Below are positions 40,288 through 50,145 of a DNA stretch of 64,000 nucleotides, in pieces. The position numbers were made by a program, and so were the translations under genes. The notes beneath the pieces are model-generated. The model did no database searches and was not told where the DNA came from. It worked only from the letters and a program-made list of their open reading frames with translations. The DNA is from Tetragenococcus osmophilus (GTDB taxonomy: Bacteria > Bacillota > Bacilli > Lactobacillales > Enterococcaceae), in contig NZ_CP027783.1 in assembly GCF_003795125.1 (NCBI RefSeq), forward strand, positions 1,674,001-1,738,000, in the 5' to 3' direction. The first letter of the stretch is position 1, and each line of letters starts with the position of its first letter.

Positions 40288-40716
40288 ATGTCAGTAATGA
40301 ATATTCAAGAAATTAAAGAAATCATTCCTCATCGCTTTCCTATGCTTTTGCTTGATCGCATTGAAGAATTAGAAGAAGGAAAACGGATTGTAGCTAAAAA
40401 AAATGTTACGGTAAATGAGCCCTTTTTTCAAGGACACTTTCCTCATGAACCAGTTATGCCCGGTGTTTTAATCATTGAAGCTATGGCACAAGCAGGGGCA
40501 GTTTCTTTACTTAGCTTAGAACAGTTTCGTGGCAAAACAGCTTATTTTGGCGGTATTGATAAGGCAAAATTCCGCAAAAAAGTCACTCCAGGTGATACAC
40601 TGATGCTAGAAATCGAACTTTTAAAAGTAAAATCTTCAGCTGGTGTTGGTAAAGGTGTTGCTCGAGTTGATGGCAAGAAAGTAGCAGAAGCAGAATTAAC
40701 GTTCATGATTGGATAG
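40288..40716 (+). CDS. fabZ: 3-hydroxyacyl-ACP dehydratase FabZ
   Basis: Removes water from 3-hydroxyacyl-ACP. The 142-residue hotdog protein has [13 protein letters not shown] at the start and the catalytic histidine and glutamate in [20 protein letters not shown]. Lying between accB and accC is the usual arrangement. Whether it also isomerises, like FabN of enterococci, cannot be told here; the position in this cluster suggests the plain dehydratase. Confidence 0.94.
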   Translation: MSVMNIQEIKEIIPHRFPMLLLDRIEELEEGKRIVAKKNVTVNEPFFQGHFPHEPVMPGVLIIEAMAQAGAVSLLSLEQFRGKTAYFGGIDKAKFRKKVTPGDTLMLEIELLKVKSSAGVGKGVARVDGKKVAEAELTFMIG

Positions 40717-40723
40717 GTGACTT

Positions 40724-42088
40724 ATGTTTTCAAAGATTTTAGTTGCAAACCGTGGAGAAATCGCGGTACGGATTATACGTGCTTGTCGTGAATTAGGTAT
40801 TCATACTGTTGCTGTTTATTCAGAAGCTGACAAAGATGCTTTGCATGCTGAATTAGCTGATGAAGCGATTTGTATTGGCCCCGCACGCTCCTCAGATTCT
40901 TATTTAAATGTCCAGCAAATTTTAAGTGCAGCTCATGTAACAAAGGCAGAAGCGATCCATCCAGGCTTTGGTTTTTTATCAGAAAATGCTCGCTTTGCTG
41001 AGATGTGTGAAGAAATGAATGTTGTTTTTATCGGTCCCAAAAGTAAAACAATTGATGATATGGGCAACAAAATCAACGCTAGAAAATTGATGAGAGCTGC
41101 TAATGTCCCCGTTGTTCCAGGCAGTCCTGGAGCGATTAGTGATGTAAACGAAGCTGTACAAATTGCTGATGAGATTGGTTTTCCCATCATGTTAAAAGCT
41201 GCTGCCGGTGGCGGTGGCAAAGGGATTCGTAAAATCTATAATAAAGAAGATTTACCGCAAAGTTTTGCTTCTGCACAACAAGAGGCTAACGCAGCTTTTG
41301 GCGATGATTCAATGTATATTGAAAAGATTGTTTATCCAGCACGGCATATTGAAATTCAAATTCTAGCCGATAATTTCGGTCATGTGATACACTTAGGCGA
41401 AAGAGATTGTTCATTACAGCGTAATAATCAAAAAGTCTTAGAAGAATCTCCTTCTGTAGTAATTGATGAACAAAAACGCCAAGAAATTGGCATGACTGCA
41501 GTCAAAGCTGCCCAAGCTGTGGATTATTGTAATGCTGGTACAATTGAATTTTTAATGGATGAAGAGGGAAATTTCTATTTCATGGAAATGAACACCCGAA
41601 TTCAAGTAGAACATCCAATCACAGAAATGGTCACAGGCATTGATATTGTAAAAAAACAATTAGAGATTGCTAGTGGTCGAGAATTAACGATTGAACAAGA
41701 AGCTGTGCAATTCAATGGGCATGCGATTGAATGCCGTATTAATGCGGAAAATCCAAACTTTAATTTTGCGCCATCTCCTGGTAAAATCGAAAACTTATTG
41801 TTACCAGCTGGAGGGTTAGGCGTACGTGTTGAAAGTGCGATGTATTCTGGTTATACAATCCCCCCTTATTACGATTCGATGATTGCTAAAGTTATTGCTT
41901 ATGCAGATACGCGTTTTGAAGCGTTGATGAAAATGCAACGAGCATTAAGCGAACTTGTGACAGATGGTGTTGTAACGAATGCTGAATTTCAATTAGATTT
42001 AATCAGTCATCCCAAAGTACTTTCTGGCGATTACAATACCGCCTTTTTACAAGAAGAATTTTTACCGAATTGGACACCTGAAGACTAG
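40724..42088 (+). CDS. accC: Acetyl-CoA carboxylase biotin carboxylase subunit
   Basis: ATP-dependent carboxylation of biotin on AccB. The 454-residue ATP-grasp enzyme starts ILVANRGEIAVRIIRACRELG, has the glycine-rich ATP lid AAAGGGGKGIRK and the EMNTRIQVEHPITEM catalytic segment. It starts eight bases after fabZ and is followed by accD. Confidence 0.97.
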   Translation: MFSKILVANRGEIAVRIIRACRELGIHTVAVYSEADKDALHAELADEAICIGPARSSDSYLNVQQILSAAHVTKAEAIHPGFGFLSENARFAEMCEEMNVVFIGPKSKTIDDMGNKINARKLMRAANVPVVPGSPGAISDVNEAVQIADEIGFPIMLKAAAGGGGKGIRKIYNKEDLPQSFASAQQEANAAFGDDSMYIEKIVYPARHIEIQILADNFGHVIHLGERDCSLQRNNQKVLEESPSVVIDEQKRQEIGMTAVKAAQAVDYCNAGTIEFLMDEEGNFYFMEMNTRIQVEHPITEMVTGIDIVKKQLEIASGRELTIEQEAVQFNGHAIECRINAENPNFNFAPSPGKIENLLLPAGGLGVRVESAMYSGYTIPPYYDSMIAKVIAYADTRFEALMKMQRALSELVTDGVVTNAEFQLDLISHPKVLSGDYNTAFLQEEFLPNWTPED

Positions 42089-42100
42089 GAGGCGCAGCAA

Positions 42101-42964
42101 ATGGCATTGTTTAAAAAGAAGAAGGATTATATCAAAATCAATCCTAATCGAAATGCGAAACCTATGAACGAGCCTACGGTCCCAGATGATATGTGGGCAA
42201 AATGTCCAAGCTGCAAACGTATTTTATACACAAAGGAAATAGGAGAAGAAAGTGTTTGTCCCAACTGTGGCTATAATTTTCGTATTAGTGCTAGCCAACG
42301 TTTAGCCTTGGTTGCTGATGAAGACACTTTCTCAGAATGGGATACTGATATAAAAACCCAAGACCCTCTTAATTTTCCTGGTTACCAAGAAAAAGTACAA
42401 AAAATGCAAGAAAAAAATAACCTACACGAAGCTGTTTTAACTGGTACTGCAGAGATATCAGGAGAACAAGTGGCACTTGGTATTATGGACTCGCATTTTA
42501 TCATGGCAAGTATGGGCACCGTCGTAGGAGAAAAAATCACGCGTTTATTTGAAAAAGCTACCGAACAAGGATTGCCTGTTGTTTTATTTACGGCTTCTGG
42601 TGGCGCGCGGATGCAAGAAGGGATTTTTTCTTTAATGCAGATGGTTAAAGTTTCGGCCGCTGTAAAAAAACATAGCAATGCTGGTTTACTTTACCTAACG
42701 GTTTTAACAGATCCAACGACTGGCGGTGTGACTGCAAGTTTTGCCATGCAAGGAGATATTATTCTTTCCGAACCACAAGCTTTAATCGGTTTTGCTGGCA
42801 GACGTGTGATTGAAAATGCGATTAAACAAGAACTTCCCGAAGATTTCCAGCGAGCAGAATTTCTTTTGGAACATGGTTTTGTTGACCAGATTGTTACACG
42901 TAAAGAGTTAAAAGCACGTATCTATGAATTAGTTCATATGCATACGATGAAAGGGTGGCGTTAA
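42101..42964 (+). CDS. accD: Acetyl-CoA carboxylase carboxyltransferase beta subunit
   Basis: Transfers the carboxyl group from biotin to acetyl-CoA with AccA. The 287 residues include an N-terminal four-cysteine zinc ribbon (KCPSCKRI and VCPNCGYN) and the crotonase-like core with [10 protein letters not shown]. The start follows GGAGGCGCAGCAA, and accA starts one base after its stop. Confidence 0.96.
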   Translation: MALFKKKKDYIKINPNRNAKPMNEPTVPDDMWAKCPSCKRILYTKEIGEESVCPNCGYNFRISASQRLALVADEDTFSEWDTDIKTQDPLNFPGYQEKVQKMQEKNNLHEAVLTGTAEISGEQVALGIMDSHFIMASMGTVVGEKITRLFEKATEQGLPVVLFTASGGARMQEGIFSLMQMVKVSAAVKKHSNAGLLYLTVLTDPTTGGVTASFAMQGDIILSEPQALIGFAGRRVIENAIKQELPEDFQRAEFLLEHGFVDQIVTRKELKARIYELVHMHTMKGWR

Positions 42965-42965
42965 G

Positions 42966-43751
42966 ATGGAAAAATCTGCTCATGAGATCGTTCAACTAGC
43001 TCGTGATCAAAAACGCCTCACTTCTTTGGATTATATCGAACGAATCTTTGAAAACTTTCAAGAATTTCACGGGGATCGTTATTACGCAGATGATGGAGCC
43101 GTTGTTGGCGGTATTGCTTTATTAGACGATAAGCCAGTGACAGTCATAGGCATCCAAAAAGGAAAAAATCTGCCAGAAAATTTAAAGCGTAATTTCGGTT
43201 CACCTCAGCCCGAAGGATATCGCAAGGCCTTACGTCTAATGAAACAGGCAGAAAAATTTAATCGGCCTGTTGTGACTTTTATTAATACTTCTGGCGCATA
43301 TTCTGGTGTTAGCGCAGAAGAACGCGGCGAAGGGGAAGCCATCGCCAAAAATTTATACGAAATGGCAGATTTAAATGTCCCTGTAATTTCGATTATTATT
43401 GGTGAAGGTGGAAGTGGTGGCGCCTTAGCCTTAGCTGTAGCTGATGAGGTTTGGATGCTAGAGCACTCGATTTATGCTGTATTGCCTCCTGAAAGTTTTG
43501 CTTCGATTCTGTGGAAAGATAGCAGTCGAGCAGAAGAGGCTGCGGATTTAATGAAAATTACTGCTCAAGAACTAAAAGAGCTGGACGTGATTGAACAGGT
43601 AATTCCTGAAACTTTTCGTGGCGAACCTCTCTCAGAAGAAGCGATTTTGCGGCGTGTTAAAGCTGATTTAACTTGGAAATTGAAAGATCTCGCTAAAACA
43701 GACCCCGCAGAATTGATCGCAAAGCGTTATGAACGATTTCGTAAATTTTAG
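42966..43751 (+). CDS. accA: Acetyl-CoA carboxylase carboxyltransferase alpha subunit
   Basis: Partner of AccD, 261 residues. Typical segments are [21 protein letters not shown] near the N-terminus and the oxyanion-hole region [14 protein letters not shown]. It is the last gene of the fatty-acid cluster and is followed by a perfect terminator. Confidence 0.96.
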   Translation: MEKSAHEIVQLARDQKRLTSLDYIERIFENFQEFHGDRYYADDGAVVGGIALLDDKPVTVIGIQKGKNLPENLKRNFGSPQPEGYRKALRLMKQAEKFNRPVVTFINTSGAYSGVSAEERGEGEAIAKNLYEMADLNVPVISIIIGEGGSGGALALAVADEVWMLEHSIYAVLPPESFASILWKDSSRAEEAADLMKITAQELKELDVIEQVIPETFRGEPLSEEAILRRVKADLTWKLKDLAKTDPAELIAKRYERFRKF

Positions 43752-43758
43752 AACAGAA

Positions 43759-43788
43759 CCACCGAGTATACGTACTCGGTGATTTTTT
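43759..43788 (+). terminator. Terminator of the fab-acc cluster
   Basis: CACCGAGTA and TACTCGGTG perfect arms with a three-base loop, then six T residues. Confidence 0.9.
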
Positions 43789-43941
43789 AATTATGAAGGG
43801 AGATATCGAGAACATCCCTTCATTATGAGTAAAAAGAGAGAAAATGAAATTTAGTTAAGGTGACTTTTCTTTTACTTTAGAAGATCTGATATTATTAAAT
43901 AGTAAAGACATATTTTTAAGTATCAAGGAGGAAAAGGCAAA

Positions 43942-44907
43942 ATGAAAGTTACGAACGACATGATGCACCCTGAAATTCGTAGTATAGGAAAGGTAATTCG
44001 AGGTGGTGGAATTCGTTTTAAAAATGAAAACAGCTTTTTTCGAGTGCAAAAATTATTGAACGCAACAAGAGATATTTTACGTCCTAAAGACTTACAATGG
44101 AAAAATTATACGACACTTTCTTCTCATAACGAACAATTGCGGTTTGCGGTTGCGAAAAGTAAACAACCAGAAAGTAACGTTGTTGGATTACTTTGGATAC
44201 ATGGAGGAGGATATGGAGTGGGAACTCCAGAACAGGATAGTCCTTTTGTACGAAAGCTTATTAATGCGACAAATTGCGTCGCAGTTTTACCTGATTATCG
44301 TCTATCGATTGATGAACCTTACCCTGCTGCATTAGAGGATTGTTATGATACACTGATTTGGATGAAAGAACATGCAAAAGAATTAGGCATTCGAACTGAC
44401 CAAATTTTTGTTGGTGGTGATAGTGCAGGAGGCGGCTTAGCTGCAGCTGTGACACTTTTAGCTCGCGATCGTGGAGAAGTCAATATTGCTTTTCAAATGC
44501 CGCTTTTTCCTATGTTAGATGATCGCATGATTACTTCCTCTTAACAAAATAACGATGCGCCTGTATGGGACAGTCAAGCTAACCGTGTTGCTTGGCAAAT
44601 GTATTTAGGAAAAAATCATCAGTCAAAAGATATATCTAGTTATGCTGCTCCAGCAAGAACCACTAATTATCAAAACTTACCGCCTACTTATACTTTTGTC
44701 GGTGACATTGAGCCTTTTTATGATGAGACCAGAATTTATATCAAAAATTTACAAAAAGCAGGCGTTAAAGCTAGTATGGACGTCTACCCTGGGTGTTTTC
44801 ATGGCTTTGACCAATTGATACATACAAAAGTGGCACAAGAAGCAAATGTAAATTATATAGCCCAGTTTATTTTTGCTAGTCGATATTATTTTGCACCACA
44901 AAGATAG
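43942..44907 (+). pseudogene. Alpha/beta hydrolase (acetyl-esterase type) with an in-frame TAA
   Basis: One 322-codon frame is split by TAA at 44542-44544, and the two halves stay in frame. The first half has the oxyanion motif HGGGYGVG and the nucleophile GGDSAGGG. The second half has the acid (GDIEPFYDE) and the histidine (CFHGFDQL). Neither half alone carries a full catalytic triad. The stop context TCT-TAA-CAA is one base from TCA (Ser). GGAGG precedes the ATG, so the loss looks recent. Confidence 0.85.
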
Positions 44908-44975
44908 TCCATTAGTAATATTTGTAGCGTTAAAATCATGAAAGAAATTATAAATAGAAATAGAGGGAAGAAATT

Positions 44976-45497
44976 ATGGAAGAGTTTCAGTATTGTCGAG
45001 AATCAAAGGTTATTCAAAATCATCGGATTTTCCCTTCTGATTTGAATCCTTTTGGAGCTTTATTTGGAGGGAAATTGATGACAATTATTGATGATGCCTC
45101 ATCAATTTCAATCACTAGGCATTGTAGAAGAGGTGCTGTGACTGCTTCTATTGATCAGATGAATTTTTTAAAACCACTGCAAAGTAATCACTCAGTGTGT
45201 GTAGAGTCTTACGTATCAGGTACACATCATAAATCCATGGAAGCTTTTGTCAAAGTTATTGGCGAAGATCTTGTCACAGGGCAACGTTATCTAGCAGCAA
45301 CTTGTTTCACTACTTTTGTAGCCATTCCTTCCCATATGAATGAGGAAAAAGAGTTCACTGTGCCCAAGGTAATTCCCCAAACAGAAGAAGAAAAATTAGT
45401 TTGTGAGGGTTATGAAAAAAGAAGAGAAAAAAGACTCGTTGAACAATCTGAATATAAAGATTTTGTAGCTAAACTTTCAACGGAATTGCCTTGGTAA
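44976..45497 (+). CDS. Acyl-CoA thioesterase, hotdog fold (YkhA-like)
   Basis: A 173-residue thioesterase of the cytoplasmic acyl-CoA hydrolase group. The N-terminal NPFGALFGGKLMTIIDDAS contains the active-site Asp of this family, and the helix-strand pattern fits a single hotdog domain. By family it hydrolyses acyl-CoA in the cytoplasm; chain length is unknown. It is independent of the broken esterase upstream and has its own AGAGGGAAG site. Confidence 0.85.
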   Translation: MEEFQYCRESKVIQNHRIFPSDLNPFGALFGGKLMTIIDDASSISITRHCRRGAVTASIDQMNFLKPLQSNHSVCVESYVSGTHHKSMEAFVKVIGEDLVTGQRYLAATCFTTFVAIPSHMNEEKEFTVPKVIPQTEEEKLVCEGYEKRREKRLVEQSEYKDFVAKLSTELPW

Positions 45498-45567
45498 TAA
45501 ATTTTCGAATTTATTGAGAACACGTGTGGTAGGTACTAATATGTAAGTGTCAGGAGGTATAGTGAAT

Positions 45568-45984
45568 ATGCCGATGACACAAAAGCAAATGGTCAAATTT
45601 TTGACTAAACATGGTTGGACTACTGTTTCTAAACAAGGAAAGGGTTCACACATTGGAGCGCTTGAAATGGCTTCTGAGTACCTTGGTTTAACCGTGGCTG
45701 ATTTTATTGATTCCGGCAAACAAGTGCCGTTACCTACAGACATTAATACACTTGATTTAAAAGCAGATGAACCTTTTAAAGAAGACAATGATATTCAAAT
45801 CGCCTATGATTTTGATAAGTCGTTTATTACAATGGTGTATGTGGATGTTAATTCTTATCTAGGTTCATAACCCCCTGTTAAAAAAACTTTAACGATACCT
45901 AAATGGGCAGATGATTTAGGGAAAAAACATTCGCTGAATTTTTCAAAAACGCTGGAAGATGCTATTTTAGAAAAAAGAAAATAG
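45568..45984 (+). pseudogene. Collapsed hicA-hicB toxin-antitoxin remnant
   Basis: The first 29 codons (MPMTQKQMVKFLTKHGW... to KGSHI) are the start of a HicA toxin. The frame then continues directly as the later part of a HicB antitoxin (EMASEYLGLTVADFI...). TAA at 45868-45870 interrupts it. Beyond that, still in frame, is the HicB ribbon-helix-helix tail (KKTLTIPKWADDLGKKHS...) to TAG 45984. An internal deletion joining the two genes plus a nonsense change explains this. Confidence 0.88.
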
Positions 45985-46034
45985 GCAGAAAGTGTTAATA
46001 GAATAACGACTTTACAAAAATTGACATAAGTAAG

Positions 46035-46077
46035 CTCCAACAAACAAGATGAATACACTTGTTTGTTGGAGTTTTTA
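46035..46077 (+). terminator. Terminator after the hicAB remnant
   Basis: CTCCAACAAACAAG and CTTGTTTGTTGGAG, 14-bp perfect arms, then TTTTT. Confidence 0.9.
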
Positions 46078-46191
46078 TTCATAAAAGAAAAGAGAGAATC
46101 AAAATAAACAAAAAGGATTTTGGTTATTTGCTATCCTTATCCTTGTTTAGTAGACTAAACTTACGAATAAATATCATAGAGGTGAAAGCAA

Positions 46192-46914
46192 ATGGATATC
46201 AAAAATGTTGTACTTAATGAAGCGAACGATTCGTCATTAACAATTTATCAAAGTAATACCAACGTAGCTCTTCCTGGCATTGTTATTATCGCAGGAGGAA
46301 GTTACAAAAAACTGCAAGAACGAGACACAGAAAGAGTGGCCTTAAAGTTTGCTACGCAAGCTTTCCAAGCTTTTGTCGTCAATTATCCTGTGGAAAATCA
46401 AAAAAGTTATACTGCAGCTAAAGAAGCAATAACACAAGCTTTTTCTTATATTGTAGATCACGCAAGCCAGTTCCAAGTAGATCCTAGCAAACTAGGAATT
46501 ATCGGTTTCTCAGCCGGAGGACAATTAGCCGCAGCCTATTCCAATCAACCGGATACATTAGCACAATTTACTTTTCTAGGTTATCCGGTCATTACACCGA
46601 CTTTAGATGAAAAAATGGGCGTAACTAGCGAAGATGTTTCACAACTTGTATCATCAGCTACACCACCAACCTTTATCTGGGGAGCTATTGATGACCAAGT
46701 GACGCCATTTTTAGACCATATTCATGTATATGCTCAAGCGCTAGCGAAAAATAATGTTTCATTTGAAATGCATGAATTTGCTACAGGAGGTCATGGGATG
46801 GCTTTAGCTAACAAGTGGACAAGTGTGGTCAATAAAGAACGAATGGACGAACATATGTCACGCTGGTTTCCTTTAGGAATCGAATGGTTACAAAAAATGA
46901 ATGAGGAGAACTAG
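46192..46914 (+). CDS. Alpha/beta hydrolase, esterase-like
   Basis: A 240-residue cytoplasmic hydrolase. The nucleophile is in GFSAGGQ, the acid in GAIDDQVTP and the histidine in TGGHGMAL; AGGSYKK probably forms the oxyanion hole. The arrangement resembles acetyl-ester or xylan-deacetylase-like enzymes, but the substrate is not defined. It has a GAGGTGAAAG site and is followed after two bases by the YeiH-family gene, so the two are co-transcribed. Confidence 0.82.
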   Translation: MDIKNVVLNEANDSSLTIYQSNTNVALPGIVIIAGGSYKKLQERDTERVALKFATQAFQAFVVNYPVENQKSYTAAKEAITQAFSYIVDHASQFQVDPSKLGIIGFSAGGQLAAAYSNQPDTLAQFTFLGYPVITPTLDEKMGVTSEDVSQLVSSATPPTFIWGAIDDQVTPFLDHIHVYAQALAKNNVSFEMHEFATGGHGMALANKWTSVVNKERMDEHMSRWFPLGIEWLQKMNEEN

Positions 46915-46916
46915 CT

Positions 46917-47915
46917 ATGGCTTTTATTAAGAAAAATTATCAAGGGATCCTTTTATCTTTTTTGCTTGCTCTTGTGGCCAATTTTTTAGGGGATAAATTT
47001 ACTATTATTGGCGGACCAGTTTTTGGTATTTTACTAGGGATGGTTATTGCGTTATTTCCTAGAAGTGGTGGGTTTGAGCCTGGAATTCAGTTCACCTCAA
47101 AAAAGATCTTGCAATTTGCTATTGTGTTACTAGGGTTTGGAATGAACCTTTTTCAAATTTTTGCGGTAGGTAAACAGTCGCTACTGATTATTATTGCTAC
47201 GATCAGTATCGCACTTATTGTGGCGTATTTTGTAAGTCAATGGATGAAAATTCCAGGAAATGTCTCTATCTTGGTGGGCGTAGGATCTGCAATTTGCGGT
47301 GGTTCAGCTATCGCAGCTACAGCACCGGTAATTGATGCTAAAGACGAAGATATTGCAAAATCCATTTCGGTGATTTTTTTATTTAATGTCTTAGCAGCCT
47401 TTTTATTCCCGATATTTGGTGATTTCTTAGGGTTAGATGATATCGGTTTTGGCATGTGGGCAGGCACAGCGATTAACGATACATCTTCTGTAGTTGCTGC
47501 CGGGCAAACCTGGGCCGCTAGTCGTGCCAGTGATGTCGCTTTAAACTATGCAACGATTGTAAAATTAACGCGTACGCTTGCGATTATTCCTATTACCTTG
47601 ATATTAGCCTTTTATCGTTCGCGAAAAAGTAGCCAAGTCTCAGTTAAATTATCGCAAACCTTTCCTTGGTTTATCTTATTTTTCTTATTAGCAGCCATTG
47701 TAAGTACTGTTTTTCAGTTAAATACCGAAATAACTGCTAGTTTAACAGCCTTAAGTAAATTCTTTATAACAATGGCGATGACAGCCATCGGTCTAAACAC
47801 CAATATTGTTCGTCTGATTAAATCTGGTGGCAAACCTATTTTGTTAGGTTTTTGTTGCTGGGTAAGTATTATGTTGGTTAGTCTTTTGATGCAACAAGTA
47901 TTAGGCATTTGGTAA
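46917..47915 (+). CDS. YeiH/UPF0324 family membrane protein
   Basis: A 332-residue integral membrane protein with about ten hydrophobic helices. Characteristic segments are VFGILLGMVIALF, GVGSAICGGSAIAATAPVI and GMWAGTAINDTSSVVAAG. The family is often called putative sulfate exporter, but direct evidence is thin. It is translated with the preceding esterase. A terminator follows. Confidence 0.87.
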   Translation: MAFIKKNYQGILLSFLLALVANFLGDKFTIIGGPVFGILLGMVIALFPRSGGFEPGIQFTSKKILQFAIVLLGFGMNLFQIFAVGKQSLLIIIATISIALIVAYFVSQWMKIPGNVSILVGVGSAICGGSAIAATAPVIDAKDEDIAKSISVIFLFNVLAAFLFPIFGDFLGLDDIGFGMWAGTAINDTSSVVAAGQTWAASRASDVALNYATIVKLTRTLAIIPITLILAFYRSRKSSQVSVKLSQTFPWFILFFLLAAIVSTVFQLNTEITASLTALSKFFITMAMTAIGLNTNIVRLIKSGGKPILLGFCCWVSIMLVSLLMQQVLGIW

Positions 47916-47945
47916 TAAAAAAATTTATATAATTAGTACAGAAAG

Positions 47946-47986
47946 AAATAGCTTTTACAACAGTTGCTGTAAAAGCTATTTCTTTA
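47946..47986 (+). terminator. Intrinsic terminator after the YeiH-family gene
   Basis: AAATAGCTTTTACA and TGTAAAAGCTATTT, 14-bp perfect arms, then T-rich sequence. Confidence 0.9.
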
Positions 47987-48015
47987 TTTTATTCGTTATG
48001 TCAATTATTTAACCG

Positions 48016-48043
48016 TTGACAACTTACTAACAGATAATATAAT
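48016..48043 (+). promoter_or_regulatory. Near-consensus promoter of the amino-acid binding lipoprotein
   Basis: TTGACA and TATAAT separated by 16 bases: both hexamers are perfect. Expression should be strong. The transcript would start near 48050 and include AGGAGG. Confidence 0.85.
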
Positions 48044-48097
48044 AACTTTAAAAGTGTGAAACAGTTTTATTTTCTGTATTAATTTAGGAGGTTGGAG

Positions 48098-48937
48098 ATG
48101 AAAAAAGGACGTTTATTAGGAAAATTGACGGCATTAGCGGCTGTATCATTGGTATTTTTAACTGCTTGCCAAAATCAAGGAGCTTCAGAAGAAGATTTAG
48201 CGGCTACTGATTCTTCCGCAGATCAAGAGACTGAAGTGCTTCGATTTGGGATTACGGGCGGCTATCCACCAATTAATTATCATGATGAAGATACCGAGGA
48301 GTTAGTTGGTTATGAGGTCGATATGGCCAAAGAACTTGTCAAAGACTTAGATGGTGATGTGGAAGCAGAGTTTGTGGAAATGTCTTTTGGTTCCATTTTG
48401 GAGAGTTTAAATAGCGATCGTATTAATGTAGCGATGCATAGCTTGAGTGAAACACCAGAACGGGCAGAACAGTATGATTTCACCGTCCCTTATTTTGACA
48501 AAGTATGGGGGATTATTGTGGCTGAAGATAGCGACATTCAAACCTTAGATGATCTAGACGGCAAGCGGGCGGCCCAAAGTGTGTCGACTTCATCTGGACA
48601 AGAGGCAGAAGAACTTGGCGGAGAACTTGTCCCAATTGACGATGTGGACGAAGCGGTTAAATTGATTACAGAAGATCGTGCGGATTTTTATCTAGGTAGC
48701 GATGTCGGCCAACAAGACTATTTAGATAAACAACCGGAACCATTACCTGTTCGTGTGTTAGATGAAACCGTGCAAGATGTACCTGCTTCTTTGGTTGTGC
48801 CAAAAGGCTCAGATGAGTTAAGAGAGGCTTTAAATGAATCAATTATCGAAAATACAGAAGATGGAACTTTAGCTGAAATTTATGACGAATATTTAGATAT
48901 GGATAAATCCATCGAAGATTTTGATGAAGACGAATAA
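48098..48937 (+). CDS. Polar amino-acid ABC transporter substrate-binding lipoprotein, orphan
   Basis: A 279-residue family-3 solute-binding protein. The signal peptide ends in the lipobox LTAC, so it should be lipid-anchored outside the cell. The ligand domain runs from FGITGGYPPINY through VGYEVDMAKEL. Two further features are the acidic tail and overall Asp/Glu excess. ATG 48098 is chosen, with AGGAGG seven bases upstream. No permease or ATPase gene is adjacent, so it must work with a distant transporter. Confidence 0.9.
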   Translation: MKKGRLLGKLTALAAVSLVFLTACQNQGASEEDLAATDSSADQETEVLRFGITGGYPPINYHDEDTEELVGYEVDMAKELVKDLDGDVEAEFVEMSFGSILESLNSDRINVAMHSLSETPERAEQYDFTVPYFDKVWGIIVAEDSDIQTLDDLDGKRAAQSVSTSSGQEAEELGGELVPIDDVDEAVKLITEDRADFYLGSDVGQQDYLDKQPEPLPVRVLDETVQDVPASLVVPKGSDELREALNESIIENTEDGTLAEIYDEYLDMDKSIEDFDEDE

Positions 48938-48996
48938 GAACAATCCAAGCGAGGTTTAGTGAAATCTCGTTTGTTTATTTAATAGGGAGTAGACGA

Positions 48997-49395
48997 ATGT
49001 ATTTATTTGACCAAAAACGTAATGGAAAAGAAGTACGTGATCCAAGATATAATTATGCTATTGCTAGTTTTTTAGCCAATGAATTACAACTAGACGAATC
49101 AATTATGCGTTTTTATATCAACCAACCAGCTGTCATTATCGGCAAACATCAAAACGCCTTTGCTGAAGTTAATTTGAACTACCTGGAAAAAGAACAAATT
49201 TATTTGGTTCGTCGTTCTTCAGGTGGAGGTTCAGTCTACCATGATCAAGGGACATTGATTTATGGTTTTATAGGAGATAATGATCATGATTCTTACCAAG
49301 ATTTTTCTCGTTTTACTCAGCCTATCGTACGGGCGCTGCAGCGCTTAGGTGTTAAAGAGGCGCAGTTTGGAGGACGCAATGGGAGCGGAGAAAAA
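48997..49395 (+). pseudogene. Truncated lipoate-protein ligase (lplA fragment)
   Basis: About 133 codons match the N-terminal half of LplA-type ligases: a YINQPAVIIGKHQNAFAEVN segment and the RRSSGGGSVYHD lipoyl-adenylate motif. The match stops right after LGVKEAQFGGRN, before the conserved DGKKISGNA lysine region. It runs in frame into the SIS gene at that gene's ribosome site, which marks a deletion end-point. It cannot be an active ligase. Confidence 0.85.
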
Positions 49396-49968
49396 ATGGA
49401 TAATTTTCAAAAACTAACAAAAAATGCTTTAGATGAATTATCGCAAGTCTTTGCCAAAATGAATGAAGAAGACGTAAGACTACTTCTAGATAGTATCGAA
49501 AAAACGGAACGGATCTTTCTTTTAGGGGCAGGACGAGAAGGGCTTTCCACACGAGAGTTTGCGATGCGTCTTATGCATTTAGGTAAGGAAGCGCATTGGT
49601 TATGGGATGATACAACGCCAGAAGTTAGACCAGGTGATCTATTTATTTGTGCCTGCGGAAGTGCAGACGTCTCTCATGAAAATGTGATTTGTAATAATGC
49701 CAAACAAGCAGGAGCTAATTTATTGCTCATTACTCCTTCATCAGAAGGATATCTCCTTTCAATTGCTGATATTGTGATTAAAGTTCCTTCTATGGCTTAT
49801 AAGGCAGTTTACCATTCAGAAGATGATTATGTAGCTACTAATCAAACAATGGGAAACCAGTTTGAACAAGCATTACTTATATTTTTTGATGTGATTGTTA
49901 TGATGCTAAAAGATGAATTGGGTTTAACAAACGAAGATATGGAAGCACGACATCGAAATGTAGAATAA
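49396..49968 (+). CDS. SIS-domain protein, 6-phospho-3-hexuloisomerase-like
   Basis: A 190-residue sugar isomerase domain (ERIFLLGAGREGLSTREFAMRL, then ACGSADVSHENVICNNAKQAGANLLLI). The closest family I recognise is HxlB/Phi, which interconverts arabino-3-hexulose-6-phosphate and fructose-6-phosphate. ATG 49396 with GGAGCGGAG upstream is the natural start, but the frame is also open through the upstream lplA fragment, so a 323-residue chimera could be made. No hexulose-phosphate synthase gene is adjacent. Confidence 0.8.
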   Translation: MDNFQKLTKNALDELSQVFAKMNEEDVRLLLDSIEKTERIFLLGAGREGLSTREFAMRLMHLGKEAHWLWDDTTPEVRPGDLFICACGSADVSHENVICNNAKQAGANLLLITPSSEGYLLSIADIVIKVPSMAYKAVYHSEDDYVATNQTMGNQFEQALLIFFDVIVMMLKDELGLTNEDMEARHRNVE

Positions 49969-49970
49969 AT

Positions 49971-50004
49971 AAAACTGCGGAGGATTTTCCTTCGTAGTTT
50001 TTAC
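49971..50004 (+). terminator. Intrinsic terminator after the SIS gene
   Basis: AAACTGCGGAGGA and TCCTTCGTAGTTT arms with few mismatches, then TTTT. Confidence 0.75.
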
Positions 50005-50145
50005 TTAGAAATATAACGAAATGAAAAGCAAGGTTATTAAAAATGAGCGTGTGATTCGTGTTATAATAGCTAAAAGAGACATAAGTATGCATGGAAAGGT
50101 CTGGTAAAATTAAAAATGAAAGGAAGGTGATTTATTATTGAAAAT

